NCBI GenBank assembly: GCA_050251575.1
Contig: JBFWMP010000079.1
Coordinates: 1-12,718, forward strand
Origin: X23 sp050251575
Lineage (GTDB): Bacteria; Bacillota; Clostridia; SK-Y3
DNA length: 12,718 nt
Reading direction: 5' to 3'
The notes beneath the pieces are model-generated. The model did no database searches. It had not been told where the DNA came from and saw only the letters and a program-made list of their open reading frames with translations. This document shows positions 4,675 to 11,488 of this stretch, piece by piece (the stretch's first letter is position 1; each line of letters starts with the position of its first letter). Position numbers and translations under genes: made by a program.

Positions 4675-5697
4675 TCACAGCACGGGAGATACATATTCCG
4701 TATAAATCGTATTTCCTGTAGTTTGGTCCTCAGATATCTGTAGCAGATTTTCATTAAAATCATTGTTAATTTGACGCACATCTGTAGTATAGAGAACTTG
4801 CATATTAAGCTCGATGGCACTAATTGCTTTAAATGCCTGGCGTATGTGAAAATCGGTTTCACAGATTAGAATAATAAAGGGGATTTGCTGTATCTTCCCT
4901 TCTGCACTTTGCTGCTGGATATAGGATTTGAGTTTCTGAAGCGAGATACTCAATTCCTCCCTCCATCCGGGGTTGTTTCTAACAGCAAATACAGCAAACT
5001 GCCTGGTACTATTATCTTTCTTTTTATAACCATAAGCAGGGATATATAATTTATCGTCATTTCTATCAACATCTACAGTAACATTCAGTTCAAAAGTTAA
5101 GTCTATTCCTTTAGGTTTATTGTTATTGATAATTATAAATTGATTAACGGACAGCGTTTGTAATACTTTATATGGTTCTTCAACATGTAACATTTTATTT
5201 AACTGTTCTGGATCCGGTATAGTTTTTTCTTTCAAGCTTGCCATATATGATGCAGCACCTTTTGAAAGAGTATAAAAATAAACGCTGCGAATACTGTTTA
5301 AGTATTCCTCCTCTTCCATATCCTCAACATTGTCTTCCACTTCTTCTGAAGATGTCCCCTTTTTTTCACTATCATCCTCAGCTGCTGGAGTAGTTAAAAA
5401 ATAATGCCTCAAAATCATCCCTTTTTTCACCATGAAGGAAATTGACTGCTTTATCGTTATTGTTTGCCCCTTGCCTATCGATATATGGGCACTTCCGGCC
5501 AGGAGTTCTATAAAATGGCTGGTAAGATACCTATATTCGTATAGATATTGCAGAATATCAAGATGAATTTTATGAAGCTTATTATCCTTTGATAGCTTAA
5601 TAATTTCCCCGAAAGATATAGACTTTTTGGTGTTCTCACATATTCGCTGATAATTACGATATATAAACGGGGATATTGAAATATATTTCTCGCTCAT
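4675..5697 (-). CDS. Winged-helix protein, degenerate replication-relaxation-like, 340 aa
   Basis: ATG at 5697 with AAGGAG eleven bases upstream; stop TGA. Residues about 40-155 fit a winged helix: HKIHLDILQYLYEYRYLTS, then ITIKQSISFMVKKGMILR, then a wing strand VYFYTLSKGAASYMA. A Glu/Asp-rich linker (about 107-131) is inserted in the wing. Residues about 184-260 match the plan of the 561-aa protein at 8490: VNQFIII, a YIPAYGY strand, FAVFAVRNNPG, then LQKLKSY. The acidic residues present at the equivalent strands there (D154, E168, D170) are missing here. I infer a catalytically dead or purely DNA-binding relative of the replication-relaxation family. It lies 25 bp downstream of the coupling ATPase and is surely co-transcribed. 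Confidence 0.75.
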   Translation of the reverse strand: MSEKYISISPFIYRNYQRICENTKKSISFGEIIKLSKDNKLHKIHLDILQYLYEYRYLTSHFIELLAGSAHISIGKGQTITIKQSISFMVKKGMILRHYFLTTPAAEDDSEKKGTSSEEVEDNVEDMEEEEYLNSIRSVYFYTLSKGAASYMASLKEKTIPDPEQLNKMLHVEEPYKVLQTLSVNQFIIINNNKPKGIDLTFELNVTVDVDRNDDKLYIPAYGYKKKDNSTRQFAVFAVRNNPGWREELSISLQKLKSYIQQQSAEGKIQQIPFIILICETDFHIRQAFKAISAIELNMQVLYTTDVRQINNDFNENLLQISEDQTTGNTIYTEYVSPVL

Positions 5698-5722
5698 TTC
5701 GTATCAAGCTCCTTCTTAAGTT

Positions 5723-8467
5723 TTATAGGTCTTTCGTATCCATAAAAACATTGAACAATACCTTTTCTTCTTCTTCTGCCTGCTGAGATTCCGCCGCTTT
5801 TGTAATATCAGATGCATCCTGTGTAGCGGCAGTTTCTGAACTGAGAATATCTTTAATCTCAGTTTTCCTAAGAGCACGGTTCGTTTCATTTTCTACCGAA
5901 GTAGAAATATTTTTAACATCAGAAGGAGGATTCGAATGTTTGCGGGGAATGTTACCTTCAGATGCATCTGATATCGCTATAGAACTTACTGCCGCTTCAC
6001 TCGGCAAACTGCTGATATTTACTTTATTACTGCTAATACTTGCCTCAATGATACTGTTTGGTTTACGGCCTAATAATATATCTTGAGGAGTTAATACTGT
6101 TTTTTGTTCTGTTGAGGCTGCAGAATTAGCGGCAGCATCGTTTATCATATCGGAGGTTTTATAAGGTTGCTCTTTATAAAGCTTTTCCCAGTCTACAGAA
6201 TATCTTTTTATCTCTTTCCAATCCGACTTTTTAAGAAAGTTAACTTTGCCGGCTTTTGGAGCTATAGCTCTTCCCTGCTGTGTAGAGAAAAAAGTAACTT
6301 CCTGAAAATCTCTCTCTCTAATTTCTTCAGGCTTGACCCTTTGTGTTGTGGCAACTGAGTACCTGTTGCTGGTATGGTATGACGGATTTTCTACTGAAAG
6401 AGGTGTTTGTGAATAGTTCTCCTGCAGGGTTACTTGGTCAATACTTCCTCCTAAGGCTGAGTATGTTTCCTGATCGTCTATGTTTGTCCTCCCAAAGACA
6501 ATATGCTGAGCACAGCTGTTCAAAATTACTCCTTTTAGATATCTTAAATAGGGATTTTTATTCATTTGGTCGAGTGTTTGAAAAGCTACCATCATACTGG
6601 TTCTGAATTTTCTAAAAAGTGTAAAACAAACTTCCATACTAGGGTTTATAACGATAGGTAATTCATCAATAGTCCAGAAGTGAGGAAGCCTATCCCACTC
6701 ATTACCTTTTCTTCTTAATACGGCATTTATAAGAGATATTGTAATAAATAATCCAAAACACGGACTATTGACAGGTCCAAGGTCACCGTATTCTATGTTA
6801 ATTACCGTTACTTCTCCCTCTTCTAACATCCTATCTAGGTCAACGGTCTCATCGGCACAAAGTATGCGTTCGATATCAGGGTGCATTAAAAAGTTATTTA
6901 GCTGAACTCTTAAACCGGAACAATGTTGCTCAAATTTCTCTCTGCCTATTCCCAAAAACTCATTTAGAATAACATCAAGGATAGGTTTGTATACTCCACC
7001 GTTTTCTTTATTAATTTCTTGTATAATAGGCACATAGGCTTTTAGTGTATCAAAGTTGTTTATAATATCTCGAATATAAGTTATTTTTGGTTTTTGGCCA
7101 GGGTGCAATTTTTCATGTGCTAACATTACAGCCATTGCTGCGGTGGTAGTTGCTATACGATTTATCGATGTAAAGTAGGGATCACCCTTCCCTACCATCT
7201 CATTCATTATCTGCATAATATCTGCACAAAGAGTCGCCTTTTTAACCATTTCCTTACGTTTTTCCCAATCTGGTATAAGCGGAGATACATATAAAGGATT
7301 GATACCTATACTCCCCTCTTTTAAACTACCATCAATATTATGAACTGGGTCGATTCTATTACACTTTACCTTTTTTACTTTGGTTTGAGCATAAACATCA
7401 TCCGGAAGAGACGGATCAGGTGCAATAACCGTCATTCCTGCACTTTGATATTTTAATACTTTCTTCTCAAATTCTTTTTCGTGCCCAGGGACAGGTTTTA
7501 TTATCTTATTTAGCAATCCGGGGGAGTAGTCTTTATTATTAAAAGATTTTGTTAAATATGCTTTCCCCTTTTTAATTAGTTTGACTATATTTTTTTTCTG
7601 TGTATCTTCATTTATGATTTTAGTTAGAAGGTCTTGCACTATCATTGGGAGAAGAACACTGGATGTTTTTGCTGTTCCTGTAGCACCATCTGCAGCACCA
7701 TGCATATACCGGTCATGTTGGCGAATGCGGATTTTTTGACCGGTATGTAAGTCTCTTACACTTACAAAATCATAATCATATTTACTGACAGGTTTAAAGT
7801 CCATATAGTGTTTAATCTTAAATTGTTTTATTTTTTTAATATTATCATCCCGTATGAGTCCCTTGATAATATTAAAAGTCAGTGTAACAGTAATAATTAT
7901 AGTGGGTGCAATGGTAAGTATATAGCCAAGAGTTATAATTTTTGATTCTGTTAGTAATTCATTTGGTTCCCATCTTGCTATAAAGGGAATAAACAGAAGG
8001 TAGAATATGTAATATACTGCAGCTGCTAATCTCATAATCAATGAGATAATAATAAAATAAAGAGAAGCAAATTTCCGGTTATAATAATTCCAGTAATCAT
8101 AAGCAGTAGAACTAATCCATATGCTCATTGCGAATATTATAAATAGTGTAAAGCTCCATCCGGTCTGCGGGAAAGTTTCAAGGTCCAGGAATCTTATAGA
8201 TTGATATAATTCCATAATGAAGCGGTAGTCTAGGTATGCTATGATGAAAAGTCCTATTCCTATTATGATTTCTCCATAATACTCGAACAGAAAATTTAGA
8301 ATGTTAGGATATTCTCTCCTTTTTTCATCTTTTAATAAACCTTTTATATCCGCTTCTAATATACGTGAGACACTTTCACCTGTTTTGGATATGCCTCCTT
8401 CCGCTTCCAGAAACGAATCAATTTTATCTTGTGTTAATTTTATTTCCTGATTATCTGCTGCACTCAT
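5723..8467 (-). CDS. VirD4/TraG-type coupling ATPase (T4CP), 914 aa
   Basis: Type IV coupling proteins are membrane hexameric ATPases that hand DNA and relaxase to a secretion channel. ATG at 8467 has AAGGAG nine bases upstream. An N-terminal region of about 57 residues is followed by about four hydrophobic segments (58-80, 104-124, 134-163, 176-203), more than the usual two. The P-loop is GATGTAKTS at 261-269 (K267, T268), with Ala where Gly normally precedes the Lys. Walker B is FWTIDELP (D601, E602). After it come FRKFRTSMMVAFQTLDQMNK and an LGGSIDQVT region, typical of the TraG/TraD C-terminal half. The last 150 residues are Ser/Ala/Glu-rich, probably disordered. It is sandwiched between two replication-relaxation-like proteins (22 and 25 bp gaps). 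No VirB4, relaxase of a classical MOB family or channel genes are in the window. Confidence 0.9.
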   Translation of the reverse strand: MSAADNQEIKLTQDKIDSFLEAEGGISKTGESVSRILEADIKGLLKDEKRREYPNILNFLFEYYGEIIIGIGLFIIAYLDYRFIMELYQSIRFLDLETFPQTGWSFTLFIIFAMSIWISSTAYDYWNYYNRKFASLYFIIISLIMRLAAAVYYIFYLLFIPFIARWEPNELLTESKIITLGYILTIAPTIIITVTLTFNIIKGLIRDDNIKKIKQFKIKHYMDFKPVSKYDYDFVSVRDLHTGQKIRIRQHDRYMHGAADGATGTAKTSSVLLPMIVQDLLTKIINEDTQKKNIVKLIKKGKAYLTKSFNNKDYSPGLLNKIIKPVPGHEKEFEKKVLKYQSAGMTVIAPDPSLPDDVYAQTKVKKVKCNRIDPVHNIDGSLKEGSIGINPLYVSPLIPDWEKRKEMVKKATLCADIMQIMNEMVGKGDPYFTSINRIATTTAAMAVMLAHEKLHPGQKPKITYIRDIINNFDTLKAYVPIIQEINKENGGVYKPILDVILNEFLGIGREKFEQHCSGLRVQLNNFLMHPDIERILCADETVDLDRMLEEGEVTVINIEYGDLGPVNSPCFGLFITISLINAVLRRKGNEWDRLPHFWTIDELPIVINPSMEVCFTLFRKFRTSMMVAFQTLDQMNKNPYLRYLKGVILNSCAQHIVFGRTNIDDQETYSALGGSIDQVTLQENYSQTPLSVENPSYHTSNRYSVATTQRVKPEEIRERDFQEVTFFSTQQGRAIAPKAGKVNFLKKSDWKEIKRYSVDWEKLYKEQPYKTSDMINDAAANSAASTEQKTVLTPQDILLGRKPNSIIEASISSNKVNISSLPSEAAVSSIAISDASEGNIPRKHSNPPSDVKNISTSVENETNRALRKTEIKDILSSETAATQDASDITKAAESQQAEEEEKVLFNVFMDTKDL

Positions 8468-8489
8468 CTTTCTCTTCTCCTTCCCCTAT

Positions 8490-10175
8490 TCATATTTTTA
8501 TAAAGTCTATCTCAGACAAAGACTTATACTCAATTTTTTGTCCTTTAATGATTTGATAAAAGCTTTGTTCTAATCCCTCTAGCTTTAGGGATACATCTTT
8601 CTGGATGGGATTTTGAGTGAGAAACATTAACTCATCTTTATCAATAAATGCGAAGTTAGCGGCATTATTATAACTATTTTCCACTTCCCTTGAGATTTCT
8701 TTTGCCTGGTCTTCGTCATCTACGATTATAACAGCTCTTGCAATTGGATAATCGTTATATTCCTTCATGTTCTGTGCCATAGATACAGTTCGCACATATG
8801 CACCGATGTTTTTAAACGAAACATCTTCAATAAGAATATGATGGTTGGCCGCGACGTTTCCTGATTTTGATACACTAATACTCCTGTTGGAAGTGATTGC
8901 TTGCGGGCCAAACATGATTTTTCTGTTGGATGACTTTTGTACTTTAATGTTGGTGTTTCTTTGATATTTCTGTACAAGAGTATTCTTGAGATATTGAGTA
9001 ATCAAGTCAATATTTTTCTTTTTCAAAATTACCTGCCGCGTGACTAATTCAATTACATTGTCCTGTGAGTTCACATATATATTCAATCCTGCCAACATAA
9101 GTGAATAGAGATTATCATAACTTTTTCTATCATCGCTTGTTAATAAGATATCCTTTATATTTTGCAAACGTAGTTTTGTCTTTTTTTCTACTGCTATGTT
9201 TACTGCCTCCTTCTTGAGGTTATTTAATTCTTGATGCTTGGCTTTGTACAGGTTATAAATATCAGATAACGGCTTTTGAATACTTGCACTATTTAAGTAA
9301 GAGTCTATCTGCTCTAGTTTGACTCTACATCTTTTTAATTCTGATGGTTTTATTAGCTTTGAGTGTTTTGAGAGTAATTCCTTTATTTCATCCCTTTTAC
9401 GCATGATGTCCTCTCTGCTTAGATGTTCAAAATCGGAAATAATTGATTGGGCATATTCTACTTCTTCTAATCTTTTTTTTAAGTAAGTAACCTCTTTTTC
9501 TAAGGATTTTATTGATTGTATATTTCCATAAACGTATTCGCTTCTGGATGGGTTAACATCAAGATTTATTGAGAATAGGATAGTTGGATATGAATCCTGC
9601 TCACTAAGTATTTGAGCGTAATGATTGAACTTTCTTTGAGTCTGTGCTTTGGTCATAGTTCCCATATCCTGTTCCAGTATATATTTTTCATTGTCATTTA
9701 TATTAAAACTTGCATCTCCTCTTACTATTATTTTTTGGTCTTCACTGTTTAATATCGTATCTTTTTCGAGATACCAATTGAAATTTCCATACCCGCAGCT
9801 TTTAAGAAGAGAATAGTAGAAATCGCTTACACTAATTGCATGAGAGAGAAAAGACGGATTATATTTGTTTTCTCCCTGTGTGTTGAATTGCGGTATCAAT
9901 TTACCATTGTCCAAAATATATGCCGGTTTGTTTACGCAAGATAATGCGTACTCACTCCCTTTATTAGTCAGAAAGAACGCATAGCCACTGTTCCCTCGGT
10001 ATGCTTTCACATTATAGAGATAACCCTTTTTCTTCAGTTCGTTTAATATATTATAAGCACTCTGAATAGAAGCATATTCAAAAGTGTGTTTTATTTGCTT
10101 GGATGTACAGCAACGTGATTCCAATAGGCTGATTAATATTTTATCTGTACGTGGCAAATAGTTAAAATCAATCAT
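8490..10175 (-). CDS. Replication-relaxation (Replic_Relax) family protein, 561 aa
   Basis: I start at ATG 10175 because AGGAGG lies seven bases upstream. A longer frame to 10277 would run across the promoter at 10204-10233. Residues 8-78 form a winged helix (RTDKILISLLESRCCTSKQI, AYNILNELKKKGYL, wing FFLTNKGSEYAL). The family hallmarks follow: SHAISVSDFY (H112), RGDASF (D154), LEQDMGT (E168, D170), K182 and Y186. The D, ExD and K spacing resembles a PD-(D/E)xK nuclease-like fold; that reading is mine. Residues about 215-360 are coiled coil, and about 440-550 form a further alpha/beta domain including RAVIIVDDEDQAKEI. The family is annotated as plasmid replication or relaxation and is found with transfer genes. 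Here it heads the operon with the coupling ATPase, so DNA binding or processing at an origin is the likely role. Confidence 0.8.
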   Translation of the reverse strand: MIDFNYLPRTDKILISLLESRCCTSKQIKHTFEYASIQSAYNILNELKKKGYLYNVKAYRGNSGYAFFLTNKGSEYALSCVNKPAYILDNGKLIPQFNTQGENKYNPSFLSHAISVSDFYYSLLKSCGYGNFNWYLEKDTILNSEDQKIIVRGDASFNINDNEKYILEQDMGTMTKAQTQRKFNHYAQILSEQDSYPTILFSINLDVNPSRSEYVYGNIQSIKSLEKEVTYLKKRLEEVEYAQSIISDFEHLSREDIMRKRDEIKELLSKHSKLIKPSELKRCRVKLEQIDSYLNSASIQKPLSDIYNLYKAKHQELNNLKKEAVNIAVEKKTKLRLQNIKDILLTSDDRKSYDNLYSLMLAGLNIYVNSQDNVIELVTRQVILKKKNIDLITQYLKNTLVQKYQRNTNIKVQKSSNRKIMFGPQAITSNRSISVSKSGNVAANHHILIEDVSFKNIGAYVRTVSMAQNMKEYNDYPIARAVIIVDDEDQAKEISREVENSYNNAANFAFIDKDELMFLTQNPIQKDVSLKLEGLEQSFYQIIKGQKIEYKSLSEIDFIKI

Positions 10176-10203
10176 ATATATGCCTCCTATATGTTTTTTT
10201 GTA

Positions 10204-10233
10204 ATTATAGAATTTAAAAGGAATTTTTGACAA
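10204..10233 (-). promoter_or_regulatory. Promoter of the T4CP operon
   Basis: On the minus strand: TTGTCA (10233-10228), 18 bp, TATAAT (10209-10204). Transcription should begin about 20-25 nt before the ATG at 10175. The four genes down to 4391 are separated by 22, 25 and 50 bp, so one transcript of about 5.8 kb is expected. Confidence 0.8.
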
Positions 10234-10259
10234 GAGGAAATGAAAAAATTGTTTCTAAA

Positions 10260-10277
10260 TTGAATATAAATATTCAA
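10260..10277. promoter_or_regulatory. 18-bp inverted repeat upstream of the T4CP operon promoter
   Basis: TTGAATAT, AA, ATATTCAA: perfect 8-bp arms around two bases, 27 bp upstream of the -35 at 10228-10233. The position suits an activator or repressor site for the operon, but the AT-rich context makes chance possible. Confidence 0.45.
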
Positions 10278-10321
10278 GTATTGATATGGATGGTATATTT
10301 TAAGTAGGTATAACAGTGGAA

Positions 10322-10556
10322 TAGAACGGGGATATCCTCGATGAATTGGGGTGTCTATTTACGGGTGAGTTTTTAACCATAGATTTAGGGCCAATAACGA
10401 CTAATATATTTAATCAACTTATTTCTTAAGAATACGGTAAAAGAATATCATTATGAAGTACTATATATAGCAAGGCTTGGGAATTTTTATTCTATCAGCG
10501 AACAGATAATTATCATTTATGGATATGAACTGTTTAAAAAATATATTTATATGTAA
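10322..10556 (+). pseudogene. Decayed ORF fragments in two frames
   Basis: One plus-strand frame (10325-10429) encodes NGDILDELGCLF, then TGEFLTIDLGPITTNIFNQL, and ends in TAA, with further stops upstream (at 10322 and earlier). A second frame, shifted by one, continues from about 10398 to TAA at 10554-10556 with KEYHYEVLYIARLGNFYSIS and YGYELFKKYIYM. Each piece has protein-like composition, and the two abut, as in a frameshifted gene. There is no start codon or ribosome binding site for the first piece. The family is not recognised. It may be chance in AT-rich DNA. Confidence 0.25.
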
Positions 10557-10808
10557 TATGAAATAGATATGTTTAATAGTAACCTTTGTTAAGATATACT
10601 TCATATACACATATCATACAAATATTTAATACAAACATCTCTATTTAACGCATTTTACAAATAATTCATTTAAATATTCTTATAATATAAAAGATAAAAC
10701 CGTCCTCCTTACCTAAATTTCTTACATCTCTATTTATAAATTCAAAAAAGGACTAGTATATTTCTTTAGGACACTCTATGCAGCAATATATATGTAATAA
10801 TGTGACAT
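10557..10808. other. AT-rich spacer without a gene
   Basis: About 250 very AT-rich bases with no supported ORF. It holds a 13-bp direct repeat, ACATCTCTATTTA, at 10635-10647 and 10724-10736, and a minus-strand AAGGAGG near 10704 with no start codon behind it. Its easy melting and its place next to a partition locus are noted, nothing more. Confidence 0.4.
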
Positions 10809-11014
10809 AATGAGACAATTAAATATATTGACATAAATTAAAGATTACTATATTATAGCAATAAAAGAGGCGAATTGAGGCAATGAACTATATAGTTTAC
10901 CCTTTAAGTCTATAACAAATGAGACAATTAAAATAATTATCACATTACAAATGAGACATTGCGTCTCGTTAGAAATGCCAAACAAAGGAATTTAATGAGA
11001 CATTATGCCTCGTT
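10809..11014 (+). repeat. GAGAC repeat cluster, candidate tubC centromere
   Basis: The 15-mer AATGAGACAATTAAA occurs at 10809-10823 and again at 10918-10932. AATGAGACATT recurs at 10950-10960 and 10994-11004, each followed by an inverted GTCTC or GCCTC (10963-10967, 11007-11011) and then GTT; these two 21-bp units differ at three positions. Related GAGGC words lie at 10867 and 10877. In type III partition loci TubR binds repeats placed just before its own gene, which matches the position here. Binding there would also repress the promoter at 10828-10856. Confidence 0.8.
10828..10856 (+). promoter_or_regulatory. Promoter for the TubR/TubZ-like operon
   Basis: TTGACA (10828-10833), 17 bp, TATTAT (10851-10856). 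It sits within the GAGAC repeat cluster, about 170 nt before the first gene, leaving a long leader that carries most of the repeats. A perfect palindrome AACTATATAGTT (10886-10897) lies just after the expected start of transcription. Confidence 0.7.
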
Positions 11015-11035
11015 TATCAAAAGGGGGTGCGAATC

Positions 11036-11464
11036 GTGAGAAAATTTTTCGAAGAAAAATTTAAAGATGTTGAATACTCCGAAAGGCAGTTAGAAATGTT
11101 TGCCCACATAGTCCGATACACATTAGATACTGTAACGGTTGACCACGAAAACGTAATAGAAGCAGTTTTCAAGGAAATTATTAAAAATACATACATAGAA
11201 GGGAAACAGACTTCTTCTAACGGTATAAGCAAAGTTGAATTGTGGGAAAAGATAAAAGTTTACACCAAAGTCAAGGATGGCAACAATTACATTGATGATG
11301 TAGGTAATTTATCAAGGCATATGTGTGATTACTGCATAGCGGTACTTACAGGAGCAGGACTTATATATCATGAGAAAAAAATACAAGCTACAGGCAGAGG
11401 CATTGCACTTGCAAAGTATTTCAAACGATATATGAGCAGCGAGAGTTTAAAATCTATAGAATAA
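11036..11464 (+). CDS. TubR-like winged-helix partition adaptor, 142 aa
   Basis: I prefer GTG 11036, eight bases after AGGGGG. The GTG at 11027 lies inside that ribosome binding site and would give 145 aa. The N-terminal half is helical (EYSERQLEMFAHIVRYTLD, ENVIEAVFKEIIKNTYIEG). The C-terminal half looks like a winged helix: KVELWEKIKVYT, then LSRHMCDYCIAVLTGAGLIY as helix-turn-helix, then a short wing and GRGIALAKYF. TubR proteins are small winged-helix dimers that bind tubC repeats and the TubZ filament tail; they have little sequence conservation, so position carries the call. It has repeats just upstream and a TubZ-like gene 24 bp downstream. It is longer than TubR of pBtoxis (about 100 aa). 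Confidence 0.7.
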   Translation: MRKFFEEKFKDVEYSERQLEMFAHIVRYTLDTVTVDHENVIEAVFKEIIKNTYIEGKQTSSNGISKVELWEKIKVYTKVKDGNNYIDDVGNLSRHMCDYCIAVLTGAGLIYHEKKIQATGRGIALAKYFKRYMSSESLKSIE

Positions 11465-11488
11465 TAATATATTTGGGAGGTCAACTCG

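Noticed and set aside
10176..10277. 34-residue N-terminal extension of the 561-aa protein
   Set aside because: It crosses a good promoter (10204-10233), and the internal ATG at 10175 has a perfect AGGAGG. The extension also contains the 18-bp inverted repeat.
10698..10712. AAGGAGG on the minus strand near 10704
   Set aside because: No start codon follows within a usable distance, and the frames behind it close quickly. Treated as chance or remnant.
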